Below, in pieces: positions 58,061 through 64,000 of a stretch of DNA of 64,000 nucleotides. Under the pieces are notes generated by a model. It was not told where the DNA came from. It saw only the letters and a list, made by a program, of their open reading frames with translations, and made no database searches. Both the position numbers and the translations under genes were made by a program. Within the stretch, counting starts at the first letter, position 1, and every line of letters begins with the position of its first letter. This stretch comes from Porticoccaceae bacterium (GTDB lineage Bacteria > Pseudomonadota > Gammaproteobacteria > Pseudomonadales > Porticoccaceae): assembly GCA_902562425.1 (NCBI GenBank), contig CACETF010000007.1, positions 1-64,000 of the forward strand, given 5' to 3'.

Positions 58061-58368
58061 AACTAAGCATGAGTTTTGCGAATGCCTTAGTTTTTGCCTT
58101 TTCAATATGATTAATATGGCCCGCTTGCTCAATATTTATAAGCTTCAGAATATTCTCTTTGATGCCCCTGATAATTTGTTATTCGGTATACCGCTTCTTA
58201 ATATCGAGATCATGGTGCGATTTTTGGAGGATAGGTCAATCCACTCGGCTCGATCGCTTCTAGATCAAACACCATTGCCATGAGAATTTCTTAAATCGGT
58301 AATTTCTTTGTCATCTTTTGCACCCAAACTGATGGATAAGTTTTTGAGAGTTTTTGGAGCCGAGTATA

Positions 58369-60924
58369 ATGCGTAATCTTTTGATAGCCATGCTAACCAT
58401 ATTTATTTTTGCTACACCGGTTTTTTCTGATGATCGATTAGAAATGGAAGAAATCCTAGTGATTGGATCGAAAGCTGCTTTGAGAAACGCTCTCGAGAAA
58501 CAGCGTAACTCAGATCAGGTAATCGGAGTCGTCGACTCGGATGCTCTTGGCAACTTTGCCGATATCAACGTAGCCGAATCTGTGCGGCGATTGCCTGGTG
58601 TTATGGTTGAGAATGATCAAGGTGAGGGACGTTATGTTTCCTTGAGAGGTATGAACACGGATCTTAATGCCATGACAATAGGGGGCGTCAGCGTGATGTC
58701 GCCAGAGGATCGCCGAGGTGTCATATTGGATGGTGTTCCTTCAGATATGTTGGACAGCATCACGGTTTACAAAACTCTGCAACCATTTCAGGATCTGGAC
58801 AACATTGGCGGATCTATTGACCTTGAAACGATCAGTGCGTTTAATTTTGATGGCATTCATGCGAAAGCCAAACTGGATACTTCCTATAACGAATTGACCA
58901 AGGATGGAAGTAATCCAACTCTGGGTTTAACGTTAACTAACCGCTTTGAATTTGGCGAGGATGAGTTGGGAGTTGCATTTGTGATAACAGATTCCACGCG
59001 CCGAATCATTGCACACAACAACGAAAATGGCGGATGGGGTTCTTCTTACCCAAATGACGATTTTGAGATGCGATATTATGATTTAGAGAGAGAGCGGGAA
59101 GGCATTGTTCTTAATCTTGATTATCGGACGGAAAATGGGAGTGAATATTATCTACACACATTTTATAACGATTATACCGATACTGAGTTGCGGCAGAAGT
59201 TCGAAACCCGTGATGTATTGGAAAATGATCCAACTTCTGTTGAGGGTCAAGTCTTTTCGTGGGTTGACCAGGAAACTGAAATGGATAACGAGGGCAAGTG
59301 GAGGATTGAGGCCCGCACTATCGAATCGTATGTAGCCGGCATTGAGCTTGATTTTGCTTCTGCAACGCTTTCCATGCAAGCTTTCTATTCGGCAGCAGAA
59401 CAAGATGATACCGATAGGACTGAGGCAAATTTCCGCACCGACACAGTAGATGGTACTACCACTACATATGACAACATCGATCCGAAAAAGCCCGCAGTGG
59501 GTCTCGACCCCTATTTTTATGATCCAGCAAACTATTTGTTAGACGCGGTAGAAAAAGAATATGCTCTTACTACCGATGAAGAAATTGGGTTTAAGCTGGA
59601 CTTTGAGTTTGATTTAACTGAGTACACCACCGTTCGTGCAGGATTGAAATATAGAGACAGAGAGAAAGATAATGATTTCGTATTTTGTGCCTATGAAGCG
59701 GCAGATGATTATTCAACAACTCTCGCGGATTATGAAACAAGCTCGGCAAACCCTTATCTAAATACTGTCCATGCGCCAGCTCCTACGCCCAATACGGTGC
59801 GCGGTTTTGAGGAAATGATGTCTGGGACTTATGCGTTGCAGGATGGCCGAGTCTGCCCGGGACCCGGTTCAAATTTGGTCATAGATGACGGAGATATCGA
59901 TTTTGAATCGACAGTAGGCACATGGAACACTGAGGAGGAGGTTTCTGCTGTTTACGCGATGGCAACAACTAATCTCGACAATCTTAAGGTGATCTATGGC
60001 CTTCGTTACGAACAGACAGATTCCAAGTTTACGGGCTCGACTTGGAACGATTCAAGTGGCTCACCAGAGCCAGCCCAGTTTGAGCAAGATTATGGATTTT
60101 TATCGCCACAATTAAACATAAACTATCTGCTAAATGATAACAGCAATGTTAGGTTCGCCGTGACTCGGTCTCTCGTCAGGCCAAACTTCGGTGAATCTCG
60201 AATCGGCGCAGACGTAAGAATAAACGCAGACGATAATGAATATGAAATTCGTGACGCTGGAAACCCCGAGCTTGACCCATTCAAAGCATGGAATGTTGAT
60301 GCTTCTTGGTCCTACTACTTCTCTGATCAAGACTATCTAAACATGGGAGTCTTTTATAAGCGAATTGAAGATACAATCGTTCAAGTTAGACGGGAGAACT
60401 TTGCTTTTCGCGGACGAGTTTGGGATGAGGCAAGGACTTTCATTAACATTGACGAAAATACCTCTTTAAAAGGGCTCGAAGTGACTTATACCAAAACCTT
60501 TGAGAATGGTCTCTGGTTTGCACTCAATTACACGCATGTTGATGGAGACATGAATCTTCCTGCAGATGCAGAAAATGCAGATGGTGAAATGAGGAGTGTG
60601 CCCTATTTTAAGCAGGCAGATTCTACAGGAAATGCTGTACTGGGTTTTGATAATGGAACTTGGGATATAAGATTAGCCGCCAATTACAGGAGTAGTTATC
60701 TTGATGAGCTTGGAGAAGCTGATTTAGAGGATAGATATACTGATGATTATGTTTCCGTTGATTTAACTGGCAAATATAAGATTAATGATAATTTGACTCT
60801 GAAAGTCGAAGCGCTCAATCTATCTGATTCTCCCGAGTTCTATTATTTTGGTAATCAACGTCGATTGTCGCAATATGATGAGTATGGAACTACATTTAAA
60901 TTTGGACTTCGTTATAGTTATTAA
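58369..60924 (+). CDS. TonB-dependent receptor, probably for phytate or a product of it
   Basis: The 851-residue outer membrane receptor starts at ATG 58369, 8 nt after GGAG, with a clear signal peptide (MRNLLIAMLTIFIFATPVFS). It then has a TonB box-like MEEILVIGS, the plug domain (NVAESVRRLPGVMVENDQGEGRYVSLRGM and DNIGGSIDLET), and a long barrel ending in GLRYSY. The pattern resembles the receptors of the carbohydrate/phosphorylated-compound type. A beta-propeller phytase follows, a pairing reported in several bacteria. Ligand identity is inferred from that. Confidence 0.88.
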   Translation: MRNLLIAMLTIFIFATPVFSDDRLEMEEILVIGSKAALRNALEKQRNSDQVIGVVDSDALGNFADINVAESVRRLPGVMVENDQGEGRYVSLRGMNTDLNAMTIGGVSVMSPEDRRGVILDGVPSDMLDSITVYKTLQPFQDLDNIGGSIDLETISAFNFDGIHAKAKLDTSYNELTKDGSNPTLGLTLTNRFEFGEDELGVAFVITDSTRRIIAHNNENGGWGSSYPNDDFEMRYYDLEREREGIVLNLDYRTENGSEYYLHTFYNDYTDTELRQKFETRDVLENDPTSVEGQVFSWVDQETEMDNEGKWRIEARTIESYVAGIELDFASATLSMQAFYSAAEQDDTDRTEANFRTDTVDGTTTTYDNIDPKKPAVGLDPYFYDPANYLLDAVEKEYALTTDEEIGFKLDFEFDLTEYTTVRAGLKYRDREKDNDFVFCAYEAADDYSTTLADYETSSANPYLNTVHAPAPTPNTVRGFEEMMSGTYALQDGRVCPGPGSNLVIDDGDIDFESTVGTWNTEEEVSAVYAMATTNLDNLKVIYGLRYEQTDSKFTGSTWNDSSGSPEPAQFEQDYGFLSPQLNINYLLNDNSNVRFAVTRSLVRPNFGESRIGADVRINADDNEYEIRDAGNPELDPFKAWNVDASWSYYFSDQDYLNMGVFYKRIEDTIVQVRRENFAFRGRVWDEARTFINIDENTSLKGLEVTYTKTFENGLWFALNYTHVDGDMNLPADAENADGEMRSVPYFKQADSTGNAVLGFDNGTWDIRLAANYRSSYLDELGEADLEDRYTDDYVSVDLTGKYKINDNLTLKVEALNLSDSPEFYYFGNQRRLSQYDEYGTTFKFGLRYSY

Positions 60925-60975
60925 ATAGTTGCGCAAGTCTGGTTGATGACGTTTCCGAAAATAATTACAAGATTT

Positions 60976-61113
60976 GTTGATGCCTATATGCGAATAGATT
61001 TAGCATCAAAATATAAAGTGACTGACTCAATGGAAGTTAAATTTGAGGCAGTGAATATGGGTGGCGAGGAAGAGTATTACTACTGGGGCGAGGAGTTGCA
61101 GCTGTCTCAATAA
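60976..61113 (+). pseudogene. C-terminal remnant of a second TonB-dependent receptor
   Basis: In the frame of position 60979 the translation runs DAYMRIDLASKYKVTDSME and continues VKFEAVNMGGEEEYYYWGEELQLSQ to TAA 61111. It aligns with the C terminus of the intact receptor just upstream (DDYVSVDLTGKYKINDNLT, then LKVEALNLSDSPEFYYFGNQRRLSQ). The last barrel strand is missing and nothing of the N-terminal 95 percent remains. It is an ancient or rearranged duplicate. Confidence 0.75.
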
Positions 61114-61196
61114 GACCTCTTCAGAAGAAATTACTCAGTAAGGTTTACCTGCACGTTCTAGCTTGCCCCAGGGACTTTCTCCCCCTCTGAGGCGCT

Positions 61197-61238
61197 GGTC
61201 GCTGTAACCATAGTGTTGGTTGCAGCGGTCTTTTATTT
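61197..61238 (+). terminator. Rho-independent terminator before the phytase gene
   Basis: Positions 61197-61210 and 61217-61230 form a 14-bp stem with three G-T wobbles and a 6-nt loop, followed by TTTTATTT. It would end transcription from the receptor region, so the phytase gene probably has its own promoter in the 55 bp that follow or depends on read-through. Confidence 0.7.
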
Positions 61239-61294
61239 ATCGATCAAAGAGGTTCAGACTAAATTAGTTTGCGTTATTACTAGGACACATTTAT

Positions 61295-62380
61295 ATGACA
61301 TCACAAATTTGCAATACAATTGTACTGGTCAGCCTTGTTTCGTTTATCGGTGCCTGCAGTCAGTATCCAGCTGTGACAGCCAAATTCGAAACGCCACAGG
61401 TAACAACCCATGATGACGCGGCAGATGACCCGGCCATTTGGGTCGATGTTGCCCAGCCTGAAAACTCATTGGTTTTTGGAACCGATAAAAAAAGTGGTGT
61501 TCATGTCTACAATTTGCAAGGTCAGGAAATCGGTTACACAGGACTTGGCGATATCAACAATATTGACCTGCGTAGCCAGGACGGTGTAACTAAAATAGTG
61601 GCTTCAAATCGAACCAGCGAGACTATAGATCTTTGGCTAGTTTCTGATTTACGTCTGCAAGAGGGCTCAAAAAAAAATAAATTTGCTCTGGATACCCAAA
61701 GGTCAGTGAGGGCTAACTCGGTAATCAATATCTATGGTATCTGTGCAGGTAACGATTCAGAGCTCGGCTTTATCGCATTTGTCACGGAAGATGAGGGTCC
61801 TAGGGTTGAGATTTGGCAGTATTCGGATGCAGGGTTATCCTTGCTGACAACATTTAATAATGGTGGAGAGTCTGAGGGCTGTGTATACGATGATGAGAAT
61901 CGCAGACTGTTTATTTCTGAGGAGGAGAACAATGGAGTACTTAAAGCCTACAGTATTGACCAGGCTTTGGATTTTTCAAGTTTTACCACAGTAGATTCCA
62001 GAAAAGGTCATATCGTCGGTGATCCTGAAGGGGTTGCGATTTATAAGACCAATGATACGGATGGGTTTATTGTGCTGTCTTCTCAGGGCGACTCAAAGTT
62101 TAATCTGTACAACCGTAAGCCCCCCTATGAGTATGTGGGAAGCTTCAGTGTAAAAGCAGGTCTTGGCGCAACACGACTACCTATCGATGAAATCACCACT
62201 ACCGATGGTATTGAGATTATCAATCTAGACTTCAATAGCCATTTTCCAGAGGGTTTAATGGTTATACAGGATGATGTAAACACAGTAGACAAAAAGTCTA
62301 AACTCAAGCGGCAAAACTTCAAATTTGTCTCATTCAAAGACATCATAAATATCTTATCACTGAAAACAGCCGCGGATTGA
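61295..62380 (+). CDS. Beta-propeller phytase, lipoprotein
   Basis: The product (361 residues) hydrolyses phosphate from phytate (inositol hexakisphosphate) in a calcium-dependent manner, judged from its family. The N terminus is a lipoprotein signal with lipobox IGAC (C21). The propeller begins DDAADDPAIWVDVAQPENSLVFGTDKKSGVHVYNL, the phytase signature, with GDINNIDLR following and GDPEGVAIYKTNDTDGFIVLSSQGDSKF later, where the calcium-site residues sit. It should face the periplasm or outer surface. The TonB receptor gene upstream suggests uptake of the products. Phosphate regulation is likely but no Pho box was recognised. Confidence 0.9.
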   Translation: MTSQICNTIVLVSLVSFIGACSQYPAVTAKFETPQVTTHDDAADDPAIWVDVAQPENSLVFGTDKKSGVHVYNLQGQEIGYTGLGDINNIDLRSQDGVTKIVASNRTSETIDLWLVSDLRLQEGSKKNKFALDTQRSVRANSVINIYGICAGNDSELGFIAFVTEDEGPRVEIWQYSDAGLSLLTTFNNGGESEGCVYDDENRRLFISEEENNGVLKAYSIDQALDFSSFTTVDSRKGHIVGDPEGVAIYKTNDTDGFIVLSSQGDSKFNLYNRKPPYEYVGSFSVKAGLGATRLPIDEITTTDGIEIINLDFNSHFPEGLMVIQDDVNTVDKKSKLKRQNFKFVSFKDIINILSLKTAAD

Positions 62381-62392
62381 ACAAGTGTTCAA
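62377..62392. repeat. Short palindrome over the phytase stop codon
   Basis: ttgaaca and tgttcaa are separated by 2 nt. It overlaps the TGA stop. It may be a weak hairpin; no T run follows. Confidence 0.3.
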
Positions 62393-62679
62393 ACGATATT
62401 GCGGGGGAAAGTGCGCTCCAAGCACCCTTCGTGGTTCATTGTTTCCCTTACCTAAAACCCCAAGTATGCACATCAATCGAGAACAAACTCGCACTAGCTG
62501 TCATGCAGAGCGTTTTACTTTCTCAAGGTTTTCCGAGACCCGCGCCGCCCGATTGAAAATATTTCAGAATGCCTTTACCTATCCTAGTACCCTCCATGGT
62601 TATCTGCCTACCCATCAGATTCAATTTTGCTACATTTTGCAATGAATATGGGCTGACGCTTGCTCGAAAATGATTGACA
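62393..62679. other. Gene-free stretch between phytase and the tRNA-like end
   Basis: A plus-strand frame of 86 codons exists (62385-62645) but has no start context and looks spurious. I see no other structure in this stretch. Confidence 0.35.
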
Positions 62680-62724
62680 AATTTGGTACTTTTAGGAATA
62701 GGTTCAATTCCCGATTTTTGCACC
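62680..62724 (+). repeat. tRNA 3-prime-end-like sequence, possible attachment remnant
   Basis: GGTTCAATTCCCGATTTTTGCACCA (positions 62701 on) has a T loop TTCAATT, an encoded CCA end and a discriminator A, but its T stem has two mismatches and no 5-prime half is present. It lies 178 bp before a P4-type integrase reading the same way, where attachment sites of such islands normally are. It reads as a decayed or foreign attachment site. Confidence 0.4.
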
Positions 62725-62901
62725 AGATAAAAACTTGAGACACTCTTCCATTGGATAATTAACCCTTTTTTGGCATAATTTTGCTATTCTTAGCCAATTA
62801 TAGTCCGGCCAAAGCTATCGCTGTGTTAGCCGGTTTGTTGGTACTATAGGCAAAATTTTTCCTGAAAATGAAAAATACCATCAAATCTCGGGGGTGGGTA
62901 T

Positions 62902-63219
62902 ATGGATAGGCTGACGACGAATGCCGTAAAACAGGCCAAGCAGGGAGGTAAGTCTTATAAGATTACCGATGGGAGAGGCTTATACCTGTTGGTGAAGCCT
63001 GAGGGAAAGTACTGGCGCTATAACTTCCGGTTCCTTGGGAAGCAGAAAACGCTTGCCCTTGGCGTATTCCCTGATGTCAGTCTCACCGATGCGCGGCAAG
63101 CCCATCGGCGCGCGCGCTCACAGCTGAGCGAAGGGATAGATCCGGTTCAATCAAGGCGGGAAAAGAAACTAAAGCTTATGCTGGCAGCGGAGGACACCTT
63201 TTCGCGTAAAATTTTTTGA
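62902..63219 (+). pseudogene. P4-type tyrosine integrase reduced to its N-terminal domain
   Basis: The 105-residue frame begins MDRLTTNAVKQAKQGGKSYK and matches the arm-DNA-binding (DUF4102) domain of P4-like integrases: TDGRGLYLLVKPEGKYWRYNFRF, KQKTLALGVFPDVSLTDARQAHRRARSQL and EGIDP. Homology stops at AAEDTF; then an unrelated SRKIF and stop. The core-binding and catalytic domains, normally about 290 more residues, are absent. It cannot be an active recombinase. Local base composition looks richer in GC than the surroundings, consistent with import. Confidence 0.88.
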
Positions 63220-63252
63220 GTTTTGAAAAGTGTTTTGGGTGCGGGTATGCTC

Positions 63253-63477
63253 CTATAATCTATCACACCTACTTTTTGAAAGGTAGGAATGCTCTGCACA
63301 AAATTCAACATTGCCCCCGACAGCCAGACAGTCATCAGCGGCTTTATTTGCTTCTCTAATACATTCTTTTTTATCTTCTTTATTTTGGTAATCAAAATAC
63401 AAATAGTTCAAGCTCGCTATTCCTCCTATCAATATAACGACGATCAAACAAAGCATTGCGAATAATAACCTCGTCAT
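63253..63477 (-). CDS. Small membrane protein with spaced cysteines
   Basis: The 74-residue product starts MTRLLFAMLCLIVVILIGGIASLN, a single membrane segment. A short hydrophilic domain follows with four cysteines spaced C-10-C-9-C-10-C (ECIREANKAADDC, then VEFCAEHSYLSKSRC). The pattern suggests two helices joined by disulfides outside the membrane. The start is fixed by ATGA overlap with the nuclease stop (63474-63477), so the two are coupled. I do not recognise it. Confidence 0.65.
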   Translation of the reverse strand: MTRLLFAMLCLIVVILIGGIASLNYLYFDYQNKEDKKECIREANKAADDCLAVGGNVEFCAEHSYLSKSRCDRL

Positions 63478-64000
63478 AAAGCGCGATTCTCTGCCGCGTG
63501 ATATTCCTTGTGTTCCACCATTCGCAACCATCGCCCAACATCACAATCTTCCGCGTGCGGTGGGCAGACTTTTGTGTTCACAACGAAATCTTTTATTTCC
63601 ATCAGAGCGGGTTCAACCCAACTTGTGTCCGTCTCATATTCGAGCCAAGTGGTCTGAAACTTCATCGTGGCAAAGTCCGGATCATCATCAATCATTCGAT
63701 CATACCCAACGTGAAGCCCATCGACATATAAAAAATAACCCGTCTTCGAAGCCGGATATCCCATTTGCTCCAGTATCCAAACATACATATCCATTTGGCG
63801 TTTGTAACCTTCCTTCCATTTGCCATCGAGCGTGACTCGCTCTGGATTTGCTTTTAAGTTCGCAGTTGATTTGTAATCAATGATATGAAGTTCGCCAGTT
63901 TCCGTGTTCTCATAAATATCATCAACACCGCCTCCAAATTTAATTCGTGACGGTTCGTGGTTTACGTGGAATCTTCCGGTCGAGCCAAAGTGAATCGAGT
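63474..64000 (-). CDS. PD-(D/E)XK nuclease, RecB/Cas4-like, 5-prime end beyond window
   Basis: The frame is open from position 63998 without an ATG at the edge, so the gene continues beyond the window. The visible 174 residues show the core: IKFGGGVDDIYENTETGEL (metal aspartate), LHIIDYKSTA (D-x-K catalytic pair) and YKRQMDMYVWIL (Q-x-x-x-Y motif). These are the hallmarks of RecB/Cas4-like exonucleases. A late CPPHAEDC could be half of an iron-sulfur motif. It is coupled to the small cysteine membrane protein downstream. A role in recombination or mobile-element defence is possible but unproven. Confidence 0.8.
   Translation of the reverse strand, partial: SIHFGSTGRFHVNHEPSRIKFGGGVDDIYENTETGELHIIDYKSTANLKANPERVTLDGKWKEGYKRQMDMYVWILEQMGYPASKTGYFLYVDGLHVGYDRMIDDDPDFATMKFQTTWLEYETDTSWVEPALMEIKDFVVNTKVCPPHAEDCDVGRWLRMVEHKEYHAAENRAL

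Overview
The window reads as a chromosome segment of a fairly AT-rich gammaproteobacterium, most likely a marine relative of the Pseudomonadales/Cellvibrionales. I infer this from gene order rather than any marker search. The blocks rpmA-obgE-proB, rpsT/murJ-ribF-ileS-lspA-fkpB-ispH and tatCBA-hisE-hisI-ubiB-ubiJ-ubiE-DUF971-hslU-hslV follow the order seen in Pseudomonas-like genomes. TonB-dependent receptors, an RND pump, a Tat system and Entner-Doudoroff metabolism fit the same picture.

Layout. Positions 1-10.75 kb hold the housekeeping block above. Positions 10.75-20.7 kb hold a sugar catabolism block: pgi, then the overlapping operon edd-glk-eda-zwf-pgl, then gap-pyk. Together these convert glucose or glucose-6-phosphate to pyruvate by the Entner-Doudoroff route. 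Two HexR-like palindromes lie in its two divergent promoter regions (pgi/edd and gap/acsA). Next come acsA and an Xre regulator (20.9-23.4 kb). A TPP riboswitch then leads a thiamine salvage operon (23.6-27.5 kb): TonB receptor, YkoF-like thiamine-binding protein, PnuT-like permease and a thiamine-kinase-like phosphotransferase. Positions 27.9-31.8 kb carry a YajQ homologue, acetoacetyl-CoA synthetase and an HSL-type esterase. Positions 31.8-39.3 kb carry the tat/his/ubi/hsl block. Positions 39.5-54.9 kb are a looser region: GabD-like dehydrogenase, exported beta-propeller protein, a MetF-like protein, an RND pump with its adaptor, a cluster of three exported proteins (Gfo/Idh oxidoreductase, SMP-30 lactonase, rhodanese), a hydrolase-cyclase fusion and an MFS transporter. 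Two sizeable gene-poor gaps lie here (42.3-43.2 and 44.2-44.8 kb).

From about 55.2 kb to the end the sequence looks like an accessory island. An intact tRNA-Asp is followed by only the 3-prime 45 nt of a tRNA-Val(TAC) gene, which is what an integration boundary looks like. Inside the boundary lie five unrecognised minus-strand genes (four in a chain of stop/start overlaps), then a plus-strand phytate module (TonB receptor, decayed remnant of a second receptor, terminator, beta-propeller phytase lipoprotein). After that come a tRNA-3-prime-end-like stretch, a P4-type integrase cut down to its arm-binding domain, and finally minus-strand genes again: a small cysteine-patterned membrane protein and a RecB/Cas4-like PD-(D/E)XK nuclease running off the window. 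I read this as nested or rearranged mobile DNA, with the five-gene block as the best candidate for something undescribed.
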